Below are positions 1 to 7,117 of a stretch of 16,243 nucleotides of DNA, piece by piece. The stretch's first letter is position 1. Every line of letters starts with the position of its first letter. This DNA is from JALXDT01 sp964634755 (lineage in GTDB: Bacteria; Acidobacteriota; Aminicenantia; JAMOAD01): assembly GCA_964634755.1 (NCBI GenBank), contig CAZWJH010000058.1:1-16243 (forward strand), read 5' to 3'. The notes beneath the pieces are model-generated. The model was not told the DNA's origin. It saw nothing but the letters and a program-made list of their open reading frames with translations, and did no database searches. Position numbers and translations under genes: made by a program.

Positions 1-1557
1 GGTGTTATAAAAATGTTAAGCCCTTCTGTTGAAAGGATAGCAGGGTATAAACCTGAAGAGTTAATAGGAAAGAATGTTTCACAAGTGTATTTGGATGATA
101 GAGAAAGAAAGCGTTTTTTTAAAAGATTGATGGGTAAGGGGGAAATTAATGAGTATGAGCTTAAGTTAATAAAAAAGAATGGAGAGCTTGCTGTTGCAAG
201 TGTTAATTCTCGCTTGATTAAAGATAAAAATGGGAAACCAATAGGCATCGAAGGTATAATTAGAGATATAACAAAAAGGGTTAAAAGAGAAGAAACTTTA
301 AGAATCTTGGCAAGGGCTATTGAGAACCTTGATATCGCTTTTGTAATAACAAATAAAGATGAAATAATTGAATATGTTAACCCAGCTTATGAAAAAATTA
401 CGGGTTATAAATATGAAGAAGCTATTGGAAAACATCCTTTACTTATTCAGGAAGCTGAATTAAATGAAAAAGAGGTAGAGGGAATTAGAAAAGCTGCTAA
501 AGATGGGAAAGTTTGGAGGTCAAGGGTAAAATTTAAAAGAAAAGATGGCTTTCCTTATTATGAAGAGGTAACCGTTTTCCCTGTTTTTAACAGAGCAGGA
601 GAGTTAACACATTACGCGGCTTTGAAGAGAGATATAACGGAGAATATAAAAAAAGAGAGGGAATTACAAGAAAAAACCCGCTCTCTTGAAGAGGCATATA
701 AGAAGTTAAAAGAAACCCAAACCAGATTAATTCAGCAGGAAAAACTGGCTTCTATAGGTACTCTTGCAGCTGGAATAGCTCATGAGCTTAACAATCCTAT
801 TGGTTTTATTGCAAGCAATCTAAATACTTTAAAAAAATATAATAAAGCAATGCTTGAGTTTATAAAATTGTTAGAAGATGAGATAGATAAGAGAAGAGCT
901 AAATGTGGGGAAATTCTTGAATTAATGGGCAAATATAAGAAAGAAAAACATATTGATTTTATGCTTAATGATGTGAAAGATCTTGTTGAAGAAAGCCTTG
1001 AGGGGGTAGAGAGAATAACTACAATTGTTAAGAATTTGAGAAGTTTTTCAAGAGTTGATCAAATGGGGGAACTTAAAGAGTATGATATAAGGGAGGGAAT
1101 AAAAAGTACACTTGTCATTGCAAAGAATAGTTATAAATATGTTGCTGAAGTTAAAACAGAGTTTGAAGAAGTTCCTCTGATTAAGGGTTTCCCTAATGAA
1201 CTAAATCAAGTGTTTTTAAATATAATAGTAAATGCTGCCCAAGCAATAGAATCTGAAGGTAGAAGTGAGAAAGGATTGATACTTATTAAGGTTTATGAGG
1301 AAGGAGAGTTTGTTTGCTGCTCTATCTATAATGATGGTCCACCAATTCCTGAAGAGACTATGAACAAAATATTTGATCCCTTCTTTACGACAAAAGAGGC
1401 GGGAAAGGGAACCGGACTTGGCTTGAATATCTCTTATGATATTATTGTTAATAAACATGGCGGTGAATTATTGGTGGAGAATTGTGAAAACGGGGGAGTC
1501 AAATTTACAATAAAAATTCCAAAAAAAATTAAAGAAAGGGGGAATGAAGATGTTTGA
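1..1557 (+). CDS. PAS-PAS sensor histidine kinase, 5'-truncated by the window edge
   Basis: This is a sensor kinase for a two-component system. It should autophosphorylate a His and pass the phosphate to a response regulator, probably the one encoded just downstream. The frame is open from base 1, and the four residues before the first ATG (base 13) continue a PAS fold, so the real start lies upstream. Numbering from base 13, a partial PAS/PAC covers roughly residues 1-90 and a second PAS/PAC about 93-215, followed by a coiled-coil linker. The HisKA H-box reads AAGIAHELNNP, with the phosphoacceptor His at residue 257 (codon 781-783). The HATPase domain has an N-box around Asn407, a G1-type NDG at 440-442, then DPFFTTK and the G2 motif GKGTGLGL. 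No membrane segment is visible in the portion present; one could lie upstream. The end overlaps the next gene by a few bases, which implies an operon. Confidence 0.93.
   Translation, partial: GVIKMLSPSVERIAGYKPEELIGKNVSQVYLDDRERKRFFKRLMGKGEINEYELKLIKKNGELAVASVNSRLIKDKNGKPIGIEGIIRDITKRVKREETLRILARAIENLDIAFVITNKDEIIEYVNPAYEKITGYKYEEAIGKHPLLIQEAELNEKEVEGIRKAAKDGKVWRSRVKFKRKDGFPYYEEVTVFPVFNRAGELTHYAALKRDITENIKKERELQEKTRSLEEAYKKLKETQTRLIQQEKLASIGTLAAGIAHELNNPIGFIASNLNTLKKYNKAMLEFIKLLEDEIDKRRAKCGEILELMGKYKKEKHIDFMLNDVKDLVEESLEGVERITTIVKNLRSFSRVDQMGELKEYDIREGIKSTLVIAKNSYKYVAEVKTEFEEVPLIKGFPNELNQVFLNIIVNAAQAIESEGRSEKGLILIKVYEEGEFVCCSIYNDGPPIPEETMNKIFDPFFTTKEAGKGTGLGLNISYDIIVNKHGGELLVENCENGGVKFTIKIPKKIKERGNEDV
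1536..1542 (+). promoter_or_regulatory. Ribosome binding site that selects the 1550 start
   Basis: AAGGGGG lies inside the 3' end of the kinase gene. The spacing is 7 bases to the ATG at 1550 but only 1 base to the ATG at 1544, so 1550 is the better start for the REC-HDOD gene. Confidence 0.65.
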
Positions 1558-2770
1558 TAATATTGATTTTTCTAAAATTTCTATTTTAGTGGTTGATGAT
1601 GAGCCAAGTATTTTAAAAGCAGTAAGAAGGGTATTAATACCTGAAGGGTTTAATGTTTTTACTGCTGAGAGTGGTTTTGAAGGATTGGAAATTTTGAAAG
1701 AAGAGAGGATCGACCTTGTTATTTCTGATTATAAAATGCCAAAAATGAATGGATTTGAGTTCCTAAAAAAGGTTAAAAATGAGTATCCCAATGTTTATAG
1801 AATAATTTTAAGTGGATATATAGAAGAAGGAATTGTAGCGGATGGCATACTGAGGGGGATTGCAAGCACTTTTATAGGAAAGCCTTGGGAAGGGGATGCT
1901 TTGATAAATAAAATAAAGCAGATTTCTTCAATTTATATGACGATTAATGATGAAAAATTAACTCAATATATAAATTCAATTGAAAAATTACCTTCCCTGC
2001 CTGAAACTTATAGAGAAGTATCCCATGCAATGGAGAATAATGCTTCTGCAAAGCAGTTAGAGGATATAATAAAGAAAGATATTTCACTTGCAACAGAGAT
2101 ATTACATATTGCAAACTCTATTTTTTATGGCTCTTACAAAACCCTTTCGTTACGACAAGCTATAGTAAGAATAGGAAGTTTACAATTAAAAAATTTAATT
2201 CTTTTTAATACAATGAAAAATTTATCCTATACCGAGGTTCAGAAACCTCATGTTAGAAAACTTTTTAATGCCGCATTTGTGGCATCAAAATATTATTCTT
2301 CCATTTATGAAGCTATTTTTGGTGAAAAACTATCAGTTAATTATGAAGCCATCCCTTTACTTTATAATATTGGAAAAGTTTTACTTCTCAGATTTGATTT
2401 TCAAAATTTTTTTAAAATTACGAACAATCTTAGAAAAGAAAATTTTTATAGTTTTTCAAAAAGTGAGGATGAAATAAAAAATATCATTAATCATAGAGAT
2501 TTAGGAGCTTACTTTCTTTGTTCCTGGAATCTACCTGAAATATTTATTGAATCTTCATTATTTTATACAACCCCTGAGAAATCTTCGAATGAGTACAAAA
2601 AAGAGATAAAAGCTTTGTCTATTCTTGATACGATTGTTTCTTTTTTAACACATGGAAATAAAAAGGAACTTAAGGAGGCAAATTTTGATGCGGACTTTTT
2701 TGATTTTGAGAAAGTAGAAAAAATTGTTAATAAAATGGAAAAAGAGTTTGGGGAAGCTAATATTGTTTAA
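1550..2770 (+). CDS. Response regulator with REC receiver and HDOD output domain
   Basis: This is the probable partner of the upstream kinase. The receiver domain spans about the first 125 residues. It has the acidic pair in VVDDEPS, the phosphoacceptor Asp in LVISDYKMPKMNG (residue 60 from this start), the switch Ser in ILSGY and the conserved Lys in GKPW. From about residue 140 a HDOD domain follows, recognisable by LPSLPETY, the DISLATEILHIANS helix and the AIVRIGSLQLKNLIL segment. HDOD domains are degenerate HD-fold modules used in bacterial signalling; they lack phosphohydrolase metal ligands and usually act through protein contacts. There is no DNA-binding domain, so output is probably not direct transcription control. 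I prefer the ATG at 1550 over the ATG at 1544, because the AAGGGGG at 1536-1542 sits 7 bases from 1550 but only 1 base from 1544. The convergent - strand gene ends 16 bases downstream. Confidence 0.92.
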   Translation: MFDNIDFSKISILVVDDEPSILKAVRRVLIPEGFNVFTAESGFEGLEILKEERIDLVISDYKMPKMNGFEFLKKVKNEYPNVYRIILSGYIEEGIVADGILRGIASTFIGKPWEGDALINKIKQISSIYMTINDEKLTQYINSIEKLPSLPETYREVSHAMENNASAKQLEDIIKKDISLATEILHIANSIFYGSYKTLSLRQAIVRIGSLQLKNLILFNTMKNLSYTEVQKPHVRKLFNAAFVASKYYSSIYEAIFGEKLSVNYEAIPLLYNIGKVLLLRFDFQNFFKITNNLRKENFYSFSKSEDEIKNIINHRDLGAYFLCSWNLPEIFIESSLFYTTPEKSSNEYKKEIKALSILDTIVSFLTHGNKKELKEANFDADFFDFEKVEKIVNKMEKEFGEANIV

Positions 2771-2786
2771 TTAGAAAATTGTATAT

Positions 2787-3239
2787 TTATTCCTTATATA
2801 AAAGTTTTATAAAATTACTATCTGAAAGTTTTAACCAGACAGCTGCTATATCGTTTGGGTTAAATTTTTTCTTAAATGTGAAATTCTGATAATGAGTTTC
2901 TCCCGGTTTTACTGTGTAATTGCAAGCAAAAGGTCCATCTTTTGCTACTGTTGTGTAATTATTGAATAGTGTTCCATCTTTTAGCATTATGTAAATTTTA
3001 TAATCTTTCCATACAATTTGCTGAGCATTTTTGCTGTTAATGATTGCTCCTATTATTACAGAGTATTTCCCCGCTGATGGAGTTTCATGCCAGCTATATT
3101 TATCAGGGTAAAACCCTATTGTGAAAGAAATTGTCTTGTCAGGTGTCTCAATTCCTGAATAATAGAATGGGGGTGTTGCCATCGCGGCAAATGTTGATGC
3201 AATTAGAAAAAACACAATTAAAGCTAATCTTTTTTTCAT
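2787..3239 (-). CDS. Small secreted protein of unknown function
   Basis: This encodes a 150-residue protein that I do not recognise. The N-terminus MKKRLALIVFFLIASTFA is a clear Sec signal peptide (basic n-region, hydrophobic core), with likely cleavage after AMA near residue 21. The mature part is rich in aromatic and polar residues with alternating hydrophobic patterning (for example IYIMLKDGTLFNN and ETHYQNFTFKKKF), suggesting a beta-sandwich like many small periplasmic or surface proteins. That is an inference from pattern only. The frame extends further upstream to 3284, but TGGAGGT at 3244-3250 lies 4 bases before the ATG at 3239, and the signal peptide begins exactly there, so I use that start. 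The gene is 79 bases downstream of trmJ on the same strand, has a possible promoter of its own, and is convergent with the REC-HDOD gene. Confidence 0.8.
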   Translation of the reverse strand: MKKRLALIVFFLIASTFAAMATPPFYYSGIETPDKTISFTIGFYPDKYSWHETPSAGKYSVIIGAIINSKNAQQIVWKDYKIYIMLKDGTLFNNYTTVAKDGPFACNYTVKPGETHYQNFTFKKKFNPNDIAAVWLKLSDSNFIKLLYKE

Positions 3240-3243
3240 ATTT

Positions 3244-3250
3244 ACCTCCA
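3244..3250 (-). promoter_or_regulatory. Ribosome binding site of the small secreted protein
   Basis: On the - strand this reads TGGAGGT, 4 bases before the ATG at 3239. It excludes the longer upstream start and places the signal peptide at the N-terminus. Confidence 0.75.
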
Positions 3251-3255
3251 TTAAA

Positions 3256-3284
3256 AGCATATATGGAAATGAGTTTTTTTGCAA
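3256..3284 (-). promoter_or_regulatory. Possible sigma70-type promoter for the small secreted protein
   Basis: On the - strand, TTGCAA (3279-3284) is followed by a 17-base spacer and TATGCT (3256-3261). Each hexamer matches consensus at four of six positions. The spacing is ideal and the location, just upstream of the RBS, is sensible, but in AT-rich DNA such a match can occur by chance. The leader would be very short. Confidence 0.35.
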
Positions 3285-3318
3285 ATGTGAAAAAGTTTTT
3301 TATAGAATTATTTTTCTT

Positions 3319-4059
3319 TTATGAAGGCCCCTTTTTTTCCGCATATTGCTCTATATGTTTTAAAAATGCGTCAAAAGTTGCAATGTCCTTTATCTCCCAC
3401 TCCGTTCTTGCAAAAAGTCTATTTAGAGATTTTGAAAATTTATTTTCAAATCCTTCAGATATATTGAAAATTTTCATTAATCTCATAATCCTGTCAAAAA
3501 GTCTTCTGTATTCACTCCCTGGTGCTTTTCTTATGGGGGATGAGTAAGGTTTTAAATCATTGGTTCGCATAAAAGCTCTGTAAAGCTCGTAAACATAAAT
3601 CATTACAGCCTGAGAAACATTCAATGATGGGTAATCGATAACAGTTGGTATTTCGCTTGCATAATCACACTTGATTACTTCATCATTTGTTAATCCTGTC
3701 TTTTCGGTCCCAAAAATTATGCCTATTTTGTTTAGTTGAATTTTCTTTAAGATTAAGTCTGAAATTTCTTCCGGAGGTAAAAATCTTTCCCTCCATTTTC
3801 CCTTTCTTCTTGTTGTGGCTACAGTTATATCCACCATTGATATTGCTTCGTCAAAAGAGGGTACTATCTTTGCTTTTTTAATAATTTCGTATGACATATA
3901 TGCTAACTTTTTCGCTTCTTCCGCTTCAAGATCCGGTGGGTTTATTAAAATCATATTTTCAAGTCCCATATTTTTCATGGCTCTTGCGGCAGAACCAATA
4001 TTTCCCGGATTTTCTATGTTGTGAAGAATAATATAAACATTTGAAAAATCAGGTACCAT
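3319..4059 (-). CDS. trmJ: TrmJ-like tRNA 2'-O-methyltransferase (SPOUT)
   Basis: This is a SPOUT-class methyltransferase of the TrmJ type, which uses S-adenosylmethionine to methylate the ribose 2'-OH at tRNA position 32. The protein has 246 residues. Motif 1 is NPGNIGSAARAMKNMG (17-32), including the conserved Arg26. Motif 2 is FGTEKTGLTNDE (116-127). Motif 3 is YPSLNVSQAVMIYVYELYR (143-161), which forms the trefoil-knot cofactor site. The extra C-terminal helical region after about 165 is typical of TrmJ. A TTG at 4083 would extend the frame, but GGAGGT at 4068-4073 lies inside that extension, 8 bases before the ATG at 4059, so 4059 is the start. The first 11 bases overlap the end of the PqqD-like gene. 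It is the last gene of the long psd-containing run. The exact target nucleotide is inferred from the family. Confidence 0.88.
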   Translation of the reverse strand: MVPDFSNVYIILHNIENPGNIGSAARAMKNMGLENMILINPPDLEAEEAKKLAYMSYEIIKKAKIVPSFDEAISMVDITVATTRRKGKWRERFLPPEEISDLILKKIQLNKIGIIFGTEKTGLTNDEVIKCDYASEIPTVIDYPSLNVSQAVMIYVYELYRAFMRTNDLKPYSSPIRKAPGSEYRRLFDRIMRLMKIFNISEGFENKFSKSLNRLFARTEWEIKDIATFDAFLKHIEQYAEKKGPS

Positions 4060-4426
4060 TTTTTCTAACCTCCGGAGAATCAATGTTTTTATACTTTATA
4101 AATTTACTCTTTTCAAGCTGGATAAAGAAAACTTTTAATCGATTTGTAATGGAGTCTTCCTCTCCGAACTTTTCCACTATTTTTTCTATGATTTTTTCCA
4201 TATTCTTTTTTCCATCAATTAATTTCCAGATAAAACTGCCCTTTTCATCAAGATGAATTCTGAAAAACTGGGATCTGTTAAAAAAATTTATTATGGCTTT
4301 TATTATAGGGTTTTTTGTTTTTTCAAGAATAAGTGTTATTTTCCCATTATCTTCCTCTTCAAATTCAACATTTCTTTCGGGTATAAGTTTTAAAAAATTT
4401 ATGTTTTTTCTATACCTTTTTTTCAT
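4049..4426 (-). CDS. PqqD-like small protein, orphan
   Basis: This 125-residue protein carries a PqqD-type domain in its C-terminal two thirds. The hallmark is IHLDEKGSFIWKLIDGKK (about 57-74), followed by a helical stretch with EKIVEKFGEE and a C-terminal LEKSKFIKY. PqqD domains bind precursor peptides and present them to radical SAM or other modifying enzymes in PQQ and RiPP pathways. Stand-alone versions of about this length with an N-terminal extension also occur in many genomes without such pathways, and their function is not settled. No precursor peptide, radical SAM maturase or leader peptidase lies next to it; the neighbours are yicC (1-base gap upstream) and trmJ (11-base overlap downstream). 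The start ATG at 4426 follows the yicC stop directly (TAATATG) with only a weak RBS, so translation probably depends on yicC. The family call is good; the role is unknown. Confidence 0.75.
   Translation of the reverse strand: MKKRYRKNINFLKLIPERNVEFEEEDNGKITLILEKTKNPIIKAIINFFNRSQFFRIHLDEKGSFIWKLIDGKKNMEKIIEKIVEKFGEEDSITNRLKVFFIQLEKSKFIKYKNIDSPEVRKNGT
4068..4073 (-). promoter_or_regulatory. Ribosome binding site that selects the trmJ start
   Basis: GGAGGT on the - strand is followed by 8 bases and the ATG at 4059. It lies within the preceding PqqD-like gene's 3' end, so trmJ translation is probably coupled or re-initiated. Confidence 0.75.
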
Positions 4427-4427
4427 A

Positions 4428-5312
4428 TTACTCTATATTCATTATTTGTTCTCTTATGCTTTCGATTAGTTCCTTCCCTTCAACAACTAATTTTGAGATT
4501 TTCTTATCCTGAGATTTTGAGCCTATTGTATTTATTTCTCTTAAGCATTCCTGCATTAAAAACCCTATTTTTCTTCCGACAGGATCAGGATAATCATCTT
4601 CGAGTAATTCTTTCAAATAACTTATATGTGAATCAAGTCTTTCAATTTCTTCATTTATATTTGCCTTATCAAGATAAAAAGCTAACTCTTCATAAAATTT
4701 TTCTTCGGAAAAATCCTTTATTTTATAAAATTCTTTTAATCTTTCTTCAAATTTTTTCTTTATTCTCTCAGGCTGAAGGGCTATTAAATCCCTTATTTGA
4801 TCCGTTTTCTTTTTAAGCTCATTGGCATATATAATAAGAGGTTTTCTTAATTTCTCACCCTCCTTTTCTCTCTCTTTAACTATGGCTAAAAGGCTCTCTT
4901 CAAATGTTGAAAATATAAATTCTTTTTCTTTTTCATCAAAAGGAGAGTCAACATAATTAATGTTGAAAACTCCCGGTAATTTGAGAAGTGAATCCATATT
5001 TATAACAATATTTTCTTTCTTTTTTATGTTAGGTTCAAGTATATACAGAATCTTTTGAAGCAGAGAAGAGTTCAGTTGTATTAGGAATTTTGAGGGATCA
5101 AAAAGCTCAAAATCCATCATAATATCTATTTTGCCTCTTTTTAAATGCTTTTCTGTTAATTTCTTCAAATCAGATTCAACTCCTAACCATGTGACATTCC
5201 CTCTGAAATTAATTTCCAAAAATCTGTGGTTAAGGGATCTTATTGATAGAAAATATGTGAATGTCTCATATTGATAGGTTTTTGAAAAGTGTCCTGTCAT
5301 ACTTCTTATCAT
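4428..5312 (-). CDS. yicC: YicC family endoribonuclease
   Basis: This YicC/YloC-family protein has 294 residues, which is the normal family length. It starts with the family hallmark MIRSMTGHFS; the usual form is MIRSMTGF, so there is a small variation here. The YicC N-terminal domain covers about 1-155, and the DUF1732 C-terminal domain about 210-294, with ERLDSHISYLKELL, GRKIGFLMQECLREINTIGSK and a Lys/Glu-rich end. Family members are known endoribonucleases linked to small-RNA turnover and stationary-phase survival; I infer the same here. The first four bases overlap the stop of the ABC exporter gene (ATGA type), so the two are co-translated. In many bacteria yicC sits beside gmk and rpoZ; here it is in a lipid operon instead. 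Confidence 0.92.
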   Translation of the reverse strand: MIRSMTGHFSKTYQYETFTYFLSIRSLNHRFLEINFRGNVTWLGVESDLKKLTEKHLKRGKIDIMMDFELFDPSKFLIQLNSSLLQKILYILEPNIKKKENIVINMDSLLKLPGVFNINYVDSPFDEKEKEFIFSTFEESLLAIVKEREKEGEKLRKPLIIYANELKKKTDQIRDLIALQPERIKKKFEERLKEFYKIKDFSEEKFYEELAFYLDKANINEEIERLDSHISYLKELLEDDYPDPVGRKIGFLMQECLREINTIGSKSQDKKISKLVVEGKELIESIREQIMNIE

Positions 5313-7114
5313 AGCTGTATCCTCTCAGGAAATTGCAGTGAATAAAGATGAGCATAAAGGCTTTTCTTTTTAAGAAGTTCGCTATGGGTTCCAATTTCAA
5401 CTATCTCTCCTTTGCTCAGAACTATTATCCTATCTGCGTTTATTACTGTTGAAAGCCTATGAGCTACTATGAGTGTTGTTCTCTCTTTCATTAAGTTTTC
5501 GAGAGCTTTTTGAATAATAGCTTCTGATTCTGAATCAAGGGAAGAAGTTGCCTCATCTAAGATTATAATAGGGGGGTTTTTAAAAAAGACTCTCGCTATT
5601 GAAAGTCTCTGTCTTTCCCCGTTTGAAAGAAATTGGCCCCTTTCTCCTACCTCAGTATTATATTTTTCAGGTAGTGCTTCTATGAACTCATGTGCTCTTG
5701 CAGACTTTGCAGCATTTATAACATTTTCCATGTCAATCTTTTCACCGCAGGTTATATTATTGTAAATTGTGTCATTAAATAAAACTATATCCTGTGTGAC
5801 CATCCCTATGTTGTTTCTTAGGGAAATTATATCTATCTCTTTTAAATCCTCTCCATCCAAGAATACACTTCCTTCGGTTGGATCGAAAAATCTTGGGATA
5901 AGATTCACAAGAGTGGTTTTTCCCGAGCCGCTTAGGCCAACTATTGCAACCTTTTCTCCAGGCTTTATTTTAAGGTTTATATTTTTTAAAACATGCCCGT
6001 TTCCCTCATCATATCCAAAATAAACACTTTTATATTCTATCTCTCCCTTTGCTCTTATGATTTTCTTTTTACCTGAAAATTTTTCTATCTCATTTTTCTC
6101 TTTTAAAACACTCTCTATCCTTTCAAGACCTGCTATCCCCTGTTGCAAAGATGTATTTGCACGACTTAGCTTTTTTATTGGAGGGTACATAAGAAATAGA
6201 GCTGTGAAAAAGGACATAAACTGGCCGGGTGTAATTTTCCCGGCATGGATTTTTGATGTTCCTATTGCAAGTATAATTGCTGCTACAACTCCTCCGAAAA
6301 ATTCCATAAAGGGGGATGATGTTGCTTTTATAATGACAAGCCTTATGTTTGATTTAAGATTATCTTCCGAGGTTTTTAAAAATTTTTTCTTTTCAAATTC
6401 TTCCATATTATATGTTTTTATAATTCTTATCCCATGAATAAGCTCAAAAAGAGATGAGGAGATGTCTCCTACTGATGACTGGATTTTATGCCCTTCTTTT
6501 TTCGCCACTCTTGCAAAAAACTTAACGGGTATTATTGTGATAGGTATTATTATAAAAGTTATAAGAGCAAGGTGCCAATCCTGATAAAATATGACAAAAA
6601 GAAGACCCAAAAGTGTAAAAGATTCAACTATAAGTTCTGAAACTGTTGTTGTCACAGAGTTTTGAACTTTATCCAGATCATTTGTTATATTTGAGATTAT
6701 GTCTCCTGTCCTCTTTCTTGAAAAAAATCTTATGGACTGTCTTAAAAGATGAACATATAGTTTGTCTCTCAGATCTTTTATTACATGGAGTCCTATACTG
6801 TTCATTTGATAGTTTGAAAGAAAACTGAAAAAAGCTTTTCCAAGGAAAATAAGTGCAAGTGCTATTGGTAAAACTCTAACCAAATCAACCTTTCCCGAAT
6901 GCACAAGTTCTTCAACAAATCTTTTAACCAAAAGTGAGCCTGTTTTGTTAACGTATGAGTTATTTTTAAGGAAAAGGACATCCATAATTGGTTGAATGAT
7001 AACTGAAATGAGCATAGTAAAAAAAGCAACCATTATCATAGAAAAAAAGGCAATAAGTACCTTTCTTTTGTATGGTTTTAAAAGAGAAAAGAGTTTTTTT
7101 ATGTCTTTAAACAA
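5309..7114 (-). CDS. MsbA-like lipid ABC exporter (fused membrane and ATPase domains)
   Basis: This is a 601-residue half-transporter of the MsbA/ABCB type, expected to act as a homodimer in the inner membrane moving lipid or lipid A-like molecules outward. The first 320 or so residues hold a six-helix membrane domain, starting MFKDIKKLFSLLKPYKRK. The ATPase domain has Walker A GLSGSGKTT (Lys399), a Q-loop MVTQD, the ABC signature LSNGE (496-500), Walker B IIILDEATSSLD with catalytic Glu521, and the H-loop His552. The signature departs from the canonical LSGGQ at two positions, but Ser497 and Gly499 are kept. It starts 3 bases after the Asd-like stop and overlaps yicC by 4 bases. PE-synthesis genes upstream make a phospholipid or lipid A cargo likely, but the sequence alone does not decide the substrate, so I give no symbol. 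Confidence 0.92.
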   Translation of the reverse strand: MFKDIKKLFSLLKPYKRKVLIAFFSMIMVAFFTMLISVIIQPIMDVLFLKNNSYVNKTGSLLVKRFVEELVHSGKVDLVRVLPIALALIFLGKAFFSFLSNYQMNSIGLHVIKDLRDKLYVHLLRQSIRFFSRKRTGDIISNITNDLDKVQNSVTTTVSELIVESFTLLGLLFVIFYQDWHLALITFIIIPITIIPVKFFARVAKKEGHKIQSSVGDISSSLFELIHGIRIIKTYNMEEFEKKKFLKTSEDNLKSNIRLVIIKATSSPFMEFFGGVVAAIILAIGTSKIHAGKITPGQFMSFFTALFLMYPPIKKLSRANTSLQQGIAGLERIESVLKEKNEIEKFSGKKKIIRAKGEIEYKSVYFGYDEGNGHVLKNINLKIKPGEKVAIVGLSGSGKTTLVNLIPRFFDPTEGSVFLDGEDLKEIDIISLRNNIGMVTQDIVLFNDTIYNNITCGEKIDMENVINAAKSARAHEFIEALPEKYNTEVGERGQFLSNGERQRLSIARVFFKNPPIIILDEATSSLDSESEAIIQKALENLMKERTTLIVAHRLSTVINADRIIVLSKGEIVEIGTHSELLKKKSLYAHLYSLQFPERIQL

Positions 7115-7117
7115 ACT

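Noticed and set aside
2797..2811. Palindrome TATAAAA-G-TTTTATA between the convergent gene ends, as a bidirectional terminator
   Set aside because: It is purely A/T with a one-base centre, so no stable RNA hairpin can form, and it lies mostly inside the 3' end of the secreted-protein gene.
3131..3547. Open + strand frame of 138 codons
   Set aside because: It lies antisense to trmJ and to the secreted-protein gene, both strongly supported. It has no family resemblance and no RBS, and its translation shows the Phe/Leu/Ser-rich look of an antisense shadow.
4049..5312. RiPP biosynthesis cluster around the PqqD-like gene
   Set aside because: No short precursor peptide, radical SAM maturase, cyclodehydratase or leader peptidase is found nearby; the neighbours are yicC and trmJ.
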